Positions 46,941 to 55,752 of a DNA stretch of 64,000 nt are shown here, one piece after another. Source of the DNA: an uncultured Treponema sp. (GTDB lineage Bacteria > Spirochaetota > Spirochaetia > Treponematales > Treponemataceae); assembly GCF_934725225.1 (NCBI RefSeq), contig NZ_CAKVAM010000001.1:1-64000 (forward strand), written 5' to 3'. A program made the translations under genes and the position numbers. Numbering within the stretch: the stretch's first letter is position 1; the number at the start of each line of letters is the position of its first letter. The notes under the pieces are model-generated. The model was not told where the DNA came from and searched no databases. It saw only the letters and a list, made by a program, of their open reading frames with translations.

Positions 46941-48371
46941 GTGAACAAACGTGATTTCCCAAAAATCCACTTTTACGATCAGGATTTTGTAGATATTTAT
47001 GATAAAACTTGGAACTGGCTTTCTGAATATTGGATTAACACAGAAACAGGCGAGCAAGACAGCGAAGGACTTTTTGTTTATCCTGTAAATGGAAAATATA
47101 TATTAGATCAGCTTGAAACAATTTTTTCATCATTTTTCCTTGTTTACTCAAATAGAAATTATCCGGCAAGCAAAAACATAGATTATTTTTACGCGCGTCA
47201 AGAAGAAAACGGAGCAATCAGATGGAAATATGACGCAGCAACAAACAGCCCTATTATCGACAAAAAAAATCCAGAGGGAATTGGACTTCCGCTTTTTGCC
47301 TGGGCTGAATTCAATTTGTATCACAAAAGCGCAAACAAACGCCGCATAAAAGAAGTAATGCCGGTGCTGCAAAAATACATGGAATGGATTGACAGAACTT
47401 TCAAGCAGCAAAACGGACTTTATTCAGTTCCGCATGAATGCTCAACAATGTTCAATTCTCCGCGGAAAGGCGCATTTTATCCGGTTGATTTCAACTGCTG
47501 CATGGCAATCAATATGGCGCACATGTCAGCTCTTGGCGACATTCTGAATGACAAGGATTTGAGCTTTCAGTATAAAAAAATGTATTTCAGCTTAAAAACC
47601 AGAATAAACAGCCTCATGTGGGATGTGGAAAGCGGTTTTTACTACGATTTGGACAAAAACGAGCAGCGTCTTTCGCAAAAAACTATAGCCGGATTCTGGC
47701 CGTTGCTTGCGGAGCTTCCGAATGCAGACAGAGCAGACACCCTCATTGCGCATTTAAGCAATCCAAAAACGTTCGGCACAGACCATCCGTTTCCTACTTT
47801 AAGCGCGGACAGCCCGGACTTCAAGGAAAACGGCGAAGGATTCAAAGGCTCTGTTTTGGCGCCGTTCAACTTCATGGTTATAAAGGGACTTGAAAAATAC
47901 CAGCGTTACGCATTTGCACGCGAATGTTCAATCCGGCACTTGTATTATATTCTCGAAGCATTAAGCCCTGCGGATTCAAAGCGGAAAGGCGACTTGTACG
48001 AAGCTTATCTTCCGTGCCAAGAAGGTCCTGCAACTTGCCGAAGCGAAAAAGATTTTCCACGCAAACGTTTTTTGCATTTTACCGGACTTTCAACAGTTGC
48101 GCTCATGATTGAAAACGTAATCGGCCTGAACATAAGCCTTCCAAGAAAAACTGTAGACTGGATTATTCCGAACCTTGAAATCATGGGAATTGAAAAGCTT
48201 TCATTAAAGCGGAATCTTATTACAATTCTCAGCAACAAAAGCAAACGTGGCTGGGAAATTCAGATGGAAAGCGAAAAACTCTACTATTTTACAATCAATA
48301 TTTTGGATCAAAAGAAAAAAACGCTTCCTATTCCAAGCGGAAAATGCTCAATGCTTATCGACAAGCTGTAA
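46941..48371 (+). CDS. Alpha/alpha-barrel glycosidase-like protein (trehalase / GH63 / GH15-like fold)
   Basis: A 476-residue protein started at GTG 46941, which has AGGAG eight bases upstream. Features of six-hairpin glycosidases are visible: LDQLETIFSSFFLVYSNRNYPA, WKYDAATNSPIID, FAWAEFNLYHKS, ECSTMFNSPRKGAFYPVDFNCCMAINM, and MWDVESGFYYDLD, which resembles MGH1-like, trehalase and mannosyl-oligosaccharide glucosidase domains. No signal peptide, so it acts inside the cell. A -10 TATAAT (46883-46888) lies upstream. The exact substrate is unknown. Confidence 0.78.
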   Translation: MNKRDFPKIHFYDQDFVDIYDKTWNWLSEYWINTETGEQDSEGLFVYPVNGKYILDQLETIFSSFFLVYSNRNYPASKNIDYFYARQEENGAIRWKYDAATNSPIIDKKNPEGIGLPLFAWAEFNLYHKSANKRRIKEVMPVLQKYMEWIDRTFKQQNGLYSVPHECSTMFNSPRKGAFYPVDFNCCMAINMAHMSALGDILNDKDLSFQYKKMYFSLKTRINSLMWDVESGFYYDLDKNEQRLSQKTIAGFWPLLAELPNADRADTLIAHLSNPKTFGTDHPFPTLSADSPDFKENGEGFKGSVLAPFNFMVIKGLEKYQRYAFARECSIRHLYYILEALSPADSKRKGDLYEAYLPCQEGPATCRSEKDFPRKRFLHFTGLSTVALMIENVIGLNISLPRKTVDWIIPNLEIMGIEKLSLKRNLITILSNKSKRGWEIQMESEKLYYFTINILDQKKKTLPIPSGKCSMLIDKL

Positions 48372-48498
48372 CAAATTCCGCCCTGAATGTTTTTAGAGCT
48401 AAAAAATGCAAAATAGTTTTTGGAAAACGCTGAATTTAACAGCAAATTAACACAAATCAAAGCGTTTCTAAAAATTAATGGAATAAGGTAATTTTTAA

Positions 48499-50037
48499 AT
48501 GAACACACCTCAAGCTGTAATTGAGATTGGCTCAACAGGAATAAGGCTTCTTGTTGCTGAACCAGTTGAAGTCCAATCGCAGAAAAAATTTAATATTCTC
48601 GACCGAAGCGATCAGCCTGTAAATTTGGGACGCGATGTTTTTACCACACGCTCAATAAGCCGCGAAACTCTTTTAATCTGCCTTCATATTCTTGAACGCT
48701 ACGCAGAGCAGTTGGCAGCCTGGGGAATCAGCCGGGAAGAAACAATTGTAATTGCCACAAGCGCAGTCCGCGAGGCAGAAAACAGAGATCCATTCGTTGA
48801 CCGCATAAAAGTAAAAACAGGTTTTATTGTCCACGTAATCGACGGAATTGAAGAAAACAGACTCATGTATCTTGCCGTAAGCGAATGTATAAAAGAAGGA
48901 AGCGTTGCAATCCGGCAAAACGATTCGATTTTCCTTGACATTTCAGGCGGCGCAACAGAAATGATGCTCATGGAAAAAGGCAGAATCATCGGAGCGCACA
49001 GCATGAGGCTTGGAACTGTAATCATTGAGCAGATGATTCATTCCATGATGGGAAACCTCGACGATGCTAGAAGATTCATTTCAGAATTTATACGCAACAC
49101 AAAAAATACGCTGAACGCAGAAATAAATTTGGACAAAATCCAGCAGTTTATTGTTCTTGGCAACGACATGAAAATTGTTTCGCTTTTTGTCGGAAAGCCG
49201 ATTTCGCCGTTTTTGTGGGAAGTTGAGCGCGGCGCATTTGAAAATTTCGTGGATGAAGTTCAGCATTACACGCCCGAAGAATGCATCGCAAAATTCAAAA
49301 TGAGCTACAATGAAGCTCAGACATTTCAAATTTCCTTGGTTGCCTACAAACTTTTCATTCAGCTTACAAATGTAACAAAATTTATTGTTCCAGATACTTC
49401 AATCCGCGAAGGAATTCTTTTAAGCCGGAATCAGCTTTCAAATCCTGAAATTCAAAATGACTTTACTCAGCAAATTTTGGCGGGGGCAAGAGCGATTTTA
49501 AAAAAATATCAGGGCGACGAAAACCATGCTGAATACGTACGCAAAACCAGCCTTCAAATTTACGATGCGCTCCAAAAAGAACTTGGCTTTGATTCACACG
49601 TCCGCGTTCTTCTTGAAATAAGCGCGATTCTTCACGACGTTGGAATGTTTATCAGGGCGGAAGATCACAATATCCACGGAAAATATATTGTAAACAACAG
49701 CGAAATTTTCGGACTGAACCGAGATGACAAATCAATTGTTGCGCAGATAATAAGTTTTCACCGCGGAAGCAAAATGCCGCAGGAAGATGAAGAGTTCAGG
49801 CTTTTGTCTAGAAGCAGAAGAATGACCGTTTTAAAGCTAAGCGCAATTCTACGTGTAGCAGACGCATTGGACAGAACGCATAAACAGCATTTGTACAACT
49901 TCAACATTTCTTTTGCAAAAGACAGCATTACGTTCAGAACAAAAGGACACAACAACCTTTCCTTGGAAAAACTTGCCGTTTCAGAAAAAGGCGACTTGTT
50001 TGAAAATATTTTTGGCTACAAAATAGTATTGGTATAG
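48499..50037 (+). CDS. ppx: Ppx/GppA-type exopolyphosphatase with an HD domain
   Basis: A 512-residue protein of the actin-like phosphatase family. The first half has the ASKHA motifs: VIEIGSTGIRLLV, TSAVREAENRDPFVDRI and DISGGATEMMLM. The C-terminal part has an HD-type domain (LEISAILHDVGMFIRAEDHNIHGKYIV), as in long exopolyphosphatases and guanosine pentaphosphatases. It degrades polyphosphate or pppGpp. The ppk gene starts three bases after its stop, so synthesis and breakdown are co-encoded. Confidence 0.92.
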   Translation: MNTPQAVIEIGSTGIRLLVAEPVEVQSQKKFNILDRSDQPVNLGRDVFTTRSISRETLLICLHILERYAEQLAAWGISREETIVIATSAVREAENRDPFVDRIKVKTGFIVHVIDGIEENRLMYLAVSECIKEGSVAIRQNDSIFLDISGGATEMMLMEKGRIIGAHSMRLGTVIIEQMIHSMMGNLDDARRFISEFIRNTKNTLNAEINLDKIQQFIVLGNDMKIVSLFVGKPISPFLWEVERGAFENFVDEVQHYTPEECIAKFKMSYNEAQTFQISLVAYKLFIQLTNVTKFIVPDTSIREGILLSRNQLSNPEIQNDFTQQILAGARAILKKYQGDENHAEYVRKTSLQIYDALQKELGFDSHVRVLLEISAILHDVGMFIRAEDHNIHGKYIVNNSEIFGLNRDDKSIVAQIISFHRGSKMPQEDEEFRLLSRSRRMTVLKLSAILRVADALDRTHKQHLYNFNISFAKDSITFRTKGHNNLSLEKLAVSEKGDLFENIFGYKIVLV

Positions 50038-50040
50038 CTT

Positions 50041-52170
50041 ATGGCAAAGACAAAATTTTTTAACAGAGAATTAAGCTGGATTGAATTCAATGCAAGAGTT
50101 CTAAATGAATCATTAAGAAAAGAAGTTCCGCTTTTGGAACGGCTTCGATTCCTTGCAATTACAGAAAGCAACTTTGATGAATTTTTTCAAGTAAGAGTCG
50201 CAAGCATAAAACGCCGCCTTCAAAATTCCCAAGGAAAAAACTTTGCTGATTCAAGCGGACTGACTGATTCCGCTGTGCTTAAAAAAATTTCAGAAAAAAC
50301 ACGCGCGCTTATAAAACTGCAATATTCAACGCTTATGAACGATGTCTTGCCGTCTCTTGCAAATGAAGGCTTTGTTTACGTTCCTTCAAAAAACTACACG
50401 CAGGCGCAGGAAGCATTTGCAGAAAATCTTTTCAAGCATGAAATTTTTCCGCTTTTAACGCCATTAAGAACTGACACAGATGTTTTTCCTCATGTTGGCG
50501 CGCTTTGCCTGACCGCGGCATTTCTTCTTGAGCCAATGGAAGGCGTTAGAAAAATCAAAAATGCGCTTTCAACTTCGCAGGAATCAGATATTGTTGCGCT
50601 GGTTCAAATTCCGTCGGCAATAAACAGAATTGTGTGGCTTCCGTCTTCTGGAGGAACAAAACAGTTTGCGCTGATTGACGACATAATCCGGCTTTACGGA
50701 ACAAAACTTTTTCCGGGCTACAAAGTTCAGGAAACAATGCTTTTTAAAATAGCACGGGACGCGGATTTTGCAGTAAACGAAGATTCCGGGGAACATTTTA
50801 TTCAGGCGATGGAAGAAGTTCTTGAAAAACGCCAGTCCTCGTTCGCTGTAAGAATGACTTACGATTTTGCAAGCGAAAAACTTTTGAAATTTTTAAAACA
50901 ACAACTTAAGCTTTCAAATGAAGATGTTTACGAAGCCTGCGGAATTCTTGACCCTTCATCTTTGGACGAGCTTTTTAACATTGAAGGCGCGGAAAAATAC
51001 ATTTATCCTGAATGGGAGCATTTCTTTCCGAATTCACTTCCGGAAGAAGGAACTTACTGGAACGTTTTCAGGCAACAGGACATTCTTTTAAATGTTCCTT
51101 ACGAAAGCTATGAGCCAGTTGTGAATTTCATACATCAGGCGGCGCACGACGAGCAGGTTCTTGCAATAAAAATGACCTTGTACAGAACAGGAAGCAACAG
51201 CCCGATTGTAAAAGCGTTAAAAGAAGCCGCGCAAAACGGAAAGCAAGTTACGGTTTTCGTTGAATTGAAAGCTCGCTTTGATGAAAAACGAAATATTTCC
51301 TGGGCAGAAGAACTTGAAAAAGCAGGCGCAATTGTTGTCTACGGAATTGTAAATTTAAAAGTCCACGCAAAAATCTGCCTTGTTGTAAGACGCGAAAGCG
51401 ATGGAATCCGGCGTTATGCGCACATAGGAACTGGAAACTACAATCCAAAAACCGCAAAACTTTATCAAGATTTGTCAGTTTTTACAACAAACCACGAGCT
51501 TGTAAACGACGCAACTTTGTTCTTCAATGTAATTTCAGGATACAGCGCGCTTCAGACAATGCATCATCTTTACATGGCGCCAGTAACTTTAAAAAGCCGG
51601 CTTCTTGAACTTATCGAGCGGGAAATTCAGCAAAGCACAAAAGAAACTCCGGGACACATTGTTGCAAAAATGAACAGCCTTTGCCATCCGCAGATAATCG
51701 AAGCGCTTTACAAGGCAAGCAATGCAGGCGTAAAAATAGAACTCAACATCCGCGGAATCTGCACATTAGTTCCCGGAGTAAAAGGCATGAGCGAAAACAT
51801 AAAAGTTGTAAGCATCGTGGACAGATACCTTGAACATTCAAGAATTTTTTATTTCCAGAACGGCGGCTCTGAAGAAATTTATTTAAGCAGCGCGGACTGG
51901 ATGGAAAGAAACCTTGACAAGCGAATTGAACTCATGTTCCCAATTTCTGACAAAAAAGTTTTTAAAACAGTTAAAGAAATTTTGTTTTTGTATTTCCAAG
52001 ACAACACGCACAGCCACATTTTGCAAAAGACAGGACTTTGGAAACAACTTTCTCCAGAAAAAAATGAGCAGGCAGTTCGTGTTCAGGAAGTTCTTTATAA
52101 AAAATACAAGAAAAAAGCTGATATAAAAAAGAATACGCCGCGCGCAGAATTTACTGTACGCCGTAAATGA
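50041..52170 (+). CDS. ppk: Polyphosphate kinase 1
   Basis: A 709-residue protein of standard length. It makes inorganic polyphosphate from ATP. Motifs are FFNRELSWIEFNARVL at the N-terminus, AIKMTLYRTGSNSPIVKAL, the catalytic His-containing KVHAKICLVVRRE and HIGTGNYNPKTAKLY, and a second phospholipase-D-like HKD half (SRIFYF, ERNLDKRIELMFPI). It begins three bases after ppx, an arrangement that keeps the polymer pool balanced. A palindromic repeat follows at 52197-52226. Confidence 0.97.
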   Translation: MAKTKFFNRELSWIEFNARVLNESLRKEVPLLERLRFLAITESNFDEFFQVRVASIKRRLQNSQGKNFADSSGLTDSAVLKKISEKTRALIKLQYSTLMNDVLPSLANEGFVYVPSKNYTQAQEAFAENLFKHEIFPLLTPLRTDTDVFPHVGALCLTAAFLLEPMEGVRKIKNALSTSQESDIVALVQIPSAINRIVWLPSSGGTKQFALIDDIIRLYGTKLFPGYKVQETMLFKIARDADFAVNEDSGEHFIQAMEEVLEKRQSSFAVRMTYDFASEKLLKFLKQQLKLSNEDVYEACGILDPSSLDELFNIEGAEKYIYPEWEHFFPNSLPEEGTYWNVFRQQDILLNVPYESYEPVVNFIHQAAHDEQVLAIKMTLYRTGSNSPIVKALKEAAQNGKQVTVFVELKARFDEKRNISWAEELEKAGAIVVYGIVNLKVHAKICLVVRRESDGIRRYAHIGTGNYNPKTAKLYQDLSVFTTNHELVNDATLFFNVISGYSALQTMHHLYMAPVTLKSRLLELIEREIQQSTKETPGHIVAKMNSLCHPQIIEALYKASNAGVKIELNIRGICTLVPGVKGMSENIKVVSIVDRYLEHSRIFYFQNGGSEEIYLSSADWMERNLDKRIELMFPISDKKVFKTVKEILFLYFQDNTHSHILQKTGLWKQLSPEKNEQAVRVQEVLYKKYKKKADIKKNTPRAEFTVRRK

Positions 52171-52196
52171 AAAAAATATCGCTTTAAACTGAAATT

Positions 52197-52226
52197 CTGT
52201 CATTCCCGCACTTGTTGCGGGAATCT
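52197..52226 (-). repeat. Dispersed palindromic repeat, copy 6
   Basis: On the minus strand it reads AGATTCCCGCAACAAGTGCG, then GGAATGACAG, with ATTCCCGCA/TGCGGGAAT arms. It lies between ppk and the infA terminator, in the opposite orientation to copies 1-3. Confidence 0.75.
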
Positions 52227-52236
52227 ATTGCTGCAT

Positions 52237-52268
52237 AAAAAAAGCTGCCCATTTTTTGGACAGCCTTT
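52237..52268 (-). terminator. infA terminator
   Basis: On the minus strand GGCTGTCC pairs with GGGCAGCT (one mismatch) around AAAAAAT, followed by T7. It lies about 25 bp after the infA stop. Confidence 0.8.
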
Positions 52269-52290
52269 TGCATTTTAAACAAACTTATTT

Positions 52291-52512
52291 TTATCTTTCG
52301 CGGAAAATAATACGGCCGCGGTTCAAATCATAAGGCGAAAGTTCCACTTTTACACTGTCGCCAGGAACAATACGGATATAGTGCTTGCGCATTTTTCCGC
52401 TAAGATGTCCCAAAATAATATGGCCATTTTTTAATTCAACACGGAACATTGTGTTAGGCAATGCTTCTTTTACAATTCCTTCAACTTCTATAGCCTCGTC
52501 TTTACTAGCCAC
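52291..52512 (-). CDS. infA: Translation initiation factor IF-1
   Basis: A 73-residue protein, the normal size, when started at GTG 52512; the family start (M)ASKDEAIEVEGIVKEALPN then follows exactly, with GGAGGAATT just upstream. The frame is open to 52608 but the extra sequence has no family likeness. The S1/OB fold is complete (MFRVELKNGHIILGHLSGKMRKHYIRIVPGDSVKVELSPYDL is the core). IF-1 occupies the ribosomal A site in initiation. It is divergent from the dksA-like gene. Confidence 0.97.
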   Translation of the reverse strand: MASKDEAIEVEGIVKEALPNTMFRVELKNGHIILGHLSGKMRKHYIRIVPGDSVKVELSPYDLNRGRIIFRER

Positions 52513-52634
52513 AATTCCTCCAAAAAAATGTTTGCCTTTTTGACAAAATATTCGTATACTATTATGAACAAAACATTTAAGACTGTCAACATCAAACATT
52601 GAAATCAAAGGCAGTTTTACAGGGGAAGGCTCAA

Positions 52635-52991
52635 ATGAAAAAAGAATTTGTAGATAAACAGAAAAAAAAGTTAATCGCAGAAAGAAATGAAATCCTTGAT
52701 TCGCTTGCAGGACGCAACGAGCAGCTCACAAAGCTTGTTGACACATTGGAATCCGGCGATGACGTAGATATTGCATCCGACACGATTGACAGAACTCTTC
52801 TTAATTCGCTCGGAGAAGCTGACCAGCGCAGGCTCACAATGATTGACAGAGCATTGGACAGAATCCGGCAGGAAACTTACGGACAGTGCTTGTCATGCGG
52901 AAAACAAATTCCAGAAGCCCGTCTTGAAGCTCTTCCTTATGCAGTTCTTTGCGTAGAATGCCAGGCAAAAGAAGAGCGCAAAAACCGCTAG
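52635..52991 (+). CDS. DksA/TraR-family zinc-finger regulator
   Basis: A 118-residue protein from the ATG at 52635, with AGGGGAAGG in front. The N-terminus is a helical hairpin (KKEFVDKQKKKLIAERNEIL, LESGDDVDIASDTIDRTLLN) and the C-terminus a C4 zinc finger C-X2-C-X17-C-X2-C (CLSCGKQIPEARLEALP ... CVEC). Proteins of this family bind RNA polymerase in its secondary channel and tune rRNA and stress promoters. The Asp pair that touches the active site in E. coli DksA is represented by DDVD. It overlaps the convergent PHP gene by four bases. Confidence 0.9.
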   Translation: MKKEFVDKQKKKLIAERNEILDSLAGRNEQLTKLVDTLESGDDVDIASDTIDRTLLNSLGEADQRRLTMIDRALDRIRQETYGQCLSCGKQIPEARLEALPYAVLCVECQAKEERKNR

Positions 52992-53830
52992 CAAATTTTT
53001 TGACTTTTTAAAGATCCGTCTTCATAGTACGAAAGTTCTGTGTAGCCGGATTTTTTTATGTACTCAACAGCCTCATCAAACCACCAGTCAATTCCAGAAG
53101 CAGAATGCGCGTCAGAAGTTATTGTAACAGAAATGTTCCGTTCTTTTAAAAGCGACAAAAAATATGGCGATGGATACGGAAGTTCCATTCCGCTTCTTAA
53201 AATTCCGCCGGTATTCACTTCAACGCAAACTCCAGCCTTTGCCGCCGCTTTTGCAACTTCCTTAAGCTCATTTTTATACCACTGCGAATTTTCGTCAAAA
53301 AGATTTCTTCCGCCCAAATTTTGCTTTCTAATCAAATCCGCATGGCCAAGAAATGTAAATGAAGACTTTCCAAGCATTTCGCGTTCTAAAGAAAAATATT
53401 CCTGAACAGCTTTTTTAACGTTTCCGCCAAAACATTCTTTTATTTTTTCACAAACTGAATCTTGGTTTCCGTCAGCTTCAAAAAATCCTTTTTTTCCGGG
53501 AACAAAATGCACAGAGCCAATCAGAAAGTCGGGATTAAATTTTTCATAGTTCTTAAAATCTGGGCTGCAAACTCCAGCGATATAGTCCGCCTCAAAGCCT
53601 GCGTAAATTTTTATTTTGCCGGAATACTTTTCCTTAAGGCGCAAAATTTCTTTTATATATTCTTCGTGAGAATTGGACGGAATGTGCCAGTCGCTTGAAA
53701 ACGGATACATCGAATGGCTTGAAAATCCCAAAATGTCTATTTTTTTTTCGATTGCGGCTTCAACCATTTCTTCGGGAGTGTTTTTTCCGTCGCAAAAAGT
53801 TGAGTGCGTGTGAAAATTCGACTTTATCAT
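52988..53830 (-). CDS. PHP-domain histidinol-phosphatase (HisJ-type)
   Basis: A 280-residue protein of the PHP metal-dependent phosphatase fold. The metal ligands are visible: FHTHSTFCDGKNTPEEMVEAA at the N-terminus, GFSSHSMYPF, then IYAGFEADYI, IGSVHFVPG, HADLIRKQ, and the final SDAHSASGIDWWFDEA. The sequence matches bacterial HisJ-type histidinol-phosphatases of histidine biosynthesis. No other his genes are nearby, so another phosphoester is possible. Its ribosome site is weak (GGAATATTTT). Confidence 0.88.
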   Translation of the reverse strand: MIKSNFHTHSTFCDGKNTPEEMVEAAIEKKIDILGFSSHSMYPFSSDWHIPSNSHEEYIKEILRLKEKYSGKIKIYAGFEADYIAGVCSPDFKNYEKFNPDFLIGSVHFVPGKKGFFEADGNQDSVCEKIKECFGGNVKKAVQEYFSLEREMLGKSSFTFLGHADLIRKQNLGGRNLFDENSQWYKNELKEVAKAAAKAGVCVEVNTGGILRSGMELPYPSPYFLSLLKERNISVTITSDAHSASGIDWWFDEAVEYIKKSGYTELSYYEDGSLKSQKIC

Positions 53831-53845
53831 AAAATATTCCGGCTT

Positions 53846-55081
53846 TTAGGAATTGGAATGCAGAATTTCCAGAACTTTGCCCAAAACTACAGACGGTTTT
53901 TGCGGCTTAACAAGGTAGCTTCTTGCGCCCAAGGAAAGTGCCTGCATTACAACTTCTTTCGCCGCCGCCTTTGAATACACAATAACAGGAATTTGCAAGC
54001 CTTTCCGCTGAAAATTTTTGAGAACACTGATTCCGTCCATGTCCGGCAAATACAAATCCATGATAACAGCATCGTATTCTTTTCCAGCTGAAAGTGAATC
54101 AAAAAAAGTTCCGGCAGTTTCAAAAAGGTCGGTTTCGCCGCTTACAGAAGAAAATGTATTTTGCAGAAGCTTGCGCACAACAATGTCATCGTCAATAACC
54201 GCAATTCGCATCATGCTTCCAAAATTTCCTTCGAGATTGCTTTTAGAATCAATAAATCCCAAAACGGAATCCTCGGCAGGCTTGTCGGAAGTCAAAACTT
54301 TATCACAAACAAATTCCTTGATGTTGTAATTTGAATCTTGGTCAACCATAAATCCAACAATAGATTCAATGTCGCTGGAAACTTGAATTCCAAAATATTC
54401 AGGATGCCCTTTTACAAGTTCTTTTGTAAAAACATCGTTTGTCAGGATTTTTATATATTTGTTCGGAATTCTTCCTTCCGCGGAAATATTGTCAATCAAA
54501 AGCTCAAGGTTCAGTCCGTCAACAAAGCTAAGCTGAATATTTGTGAGCATCAGGATAACCTTGGGAACATTTATTTTGTAATGGTCAATAAGCTCCGCAA
54601 GCCTGTATTTTAAAAGCATGAGTTTTTCGCGGTTAAGTCCAAACGCAACTTCAATAAAAATCAGGCTTCCGTTCAAATGGACATCGAGAATGCAAGGCGT
54701 TTTGTCCATTGAAAATTCAATCTGAAGAATTTTTCCGACAGCTTCAAAAAAAACATCAAATTTAACTGGCCTTGAAAAATATTTTACTACATTATATTCA
54801 ACAAGATTCGCAATTTTTGAGCGTTCAATTACAGGTCCTGTGATTATTATAGGAATTTTGCGCGCATTTGGATCAACGCTCTTTTTTTCCAAAAGATGCA
54901 TCACATCTTCTGAAAGTCCGTCTTCCGCCTCAATGATTATCAAATTGGGCAGCAAAGTTATCATTTTTGTATAGGCTTCTCTACTAGAAACTGACTCAAG
55001 CGAAATTTGCTCAGTTGAAAATTTGTCATGCAAAAAACCGCCGAATAAAGAAGAGCAGTCTATAAGAAGTACCGATTTCAT
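53846..55081 (-). CDS. Response regulator with two receiver-like domains
   Basis: A 411-residue protein from the ATG at 55081 (a second ATG at 55090 is possible). Residues 1-125 are a receiver-like domain that lacks a clear phospho-Asp motif (LIDCSSLFGGF, LIIIEAEDGL). A middle region of about 150 residues follows (ILDVHLNGSLIFIEVAFGLNR). The C-terminal 125 residues are a full receiver domain: AVIDDDIVVRKLL (Asp pair), MDLYLPDMDG with the phospho-acceptor Asp, the Thr/Ser-type YSKAA, and Lys in YLVKPQKP. No DNA-binding output is present. The partner kinase is not in the window. Confidence 0.85.
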   Translation of the reverse strand: MKSVLLIDCSSLFGGFLHDKFSTEQISLESVSSREAYTKMITLLPNLIIIEAEDGLSEDVMHLLEKKSVDPNARKIPIIITGPVIERSKIANLVEYNVVKYFSRPVKFDVFFEAVGKILQIEFSMDKTPCILDVHLNGSLIFIEVAFGLNREKLMLLKYRLAELIDHYKINVPKVILMLTNIQLSFVDGLNLELLIDNISAEGRIPNKYIKILTNDVFTKELVKGHPEYFGIQVSSDIESIVGFMVDQDSNYNIKEFVCDKVLTSDKPAEDSVLGFIDSKSNLEGNFGSMMRIAVIDDDIVVRKLLQNTFSSVSGETDLFETAGTFFDSLSAGKEYDAVIMDLYLPDMDGISVLKNFQRKGLQIPVIVYSKAAAKEVVMQALSLGARSYLVKPQKPSVVLGKVLEILHSNS

Positions 55082-55172
55082 AATATACATAATACTTCAT
55101 AAATTGTATAATTTCAATTATAAACACAATTTAGAACAATTGCACAAATGCAGTTCAGTTCATGGAGGAAAA

Positions 55173-55751
55173 ATGAAAAAAGCAGTAGTTCTTTTGGCAA
55201 ACGGATTTGAAGAAATAGAAGCACTTTCGCCGGCAGATTATCTTCGCAGGGCAGGAACTGAAGTTATAATCGCGGCAACAGGAACTTCTTCCAGAAACGT
55301 TGAAGGCGCGCATAAAATTCTTGTAACTGCCGACATGACGTTAGACACATATTTTTCAACTGAAAAAGAGCTGCCTGACGCGGTGGTTATTCCAGGCGGA
55401 ATGCCCGGCGCAAAAAATATAAGCGAATGCGCAAAAGCAATGGAATTTATAAACCAGATGTTCAAGGCAAAGAAAATAATTGCGGCAATTTGCGCTTCTC
55501 CAGCAGTTGTCCTTGGCAAAACTGAAATTCTCAACGGAAAAAACTGGACTTGCTATCCAGAAAAGGAAAAAAGCCTTTCCGAAGAAATTCAGAAGAACCA
55601 CAAAATTCAGCCATTTGTTACAGATGAAAATTTAGTAACTGGAAGAGGTCCCGGAGCTGCCGAGCAGTTTTCAATGGAAATTGTAAGAATTTTATTTGGT
55701 GAGGAAACAAAAGCAAAAATTATGGAAGCTTCTGTTCAAAGAAAATGCTAG
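55173..55751 (+). CDS. DJ-1/PfpI-family protein
   Basis: A 192-residue protein from the ATG at 55173, preceded by GGAGGAAAA; the frame opens earlier at 55023 but only as the overlap with the response regulator gene. DJ-1 marks are KKAVVLLANGFEEIEALSPADYLRRAG, IPGGMPGAKN and the nucleophile-elbow cysteine AAICASPAVVL, with a following GRGPGAAEQFSMEI. DJ-1 relatives act in oxidative or carbonyl stress, some as deglycase or glyoxalase. The redox-sensitive Cys and the preceding Glu (GFEEIE) are conserved. It is monocistronic. Confidence 0.93.
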   Translation: MKKAVVLLANGFEEIEALSPADYLRRAGTEVIIAATGTSSRNVEGAHKILVTADMTLDTYFSTEKELPDAVVIPGGMPGAKNISECAKAMEFINQMFKAKKIIAAICASPAVVLGKTEILNGKNWTCYPEKEKSLSEEIQKNHKIQPFVTDENLVTGRGPGAAEQFSMEIVRILFGEETKAKIMEASVQRKC

Positions 55752-55752
55752 G

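Noticed and set aside
52513..52608. N-terminal extension of infA
   Set aside because: GTG 52512 with GGAGGAATT restores the exact IF-1 start; the extension has no likeness to the family.
55023..55172. N-terminal extension of the DJ-1 gene
   Set aside because: It overlaps the divergent response regulator start; GGAGG precedes the internal ATG at 55173.
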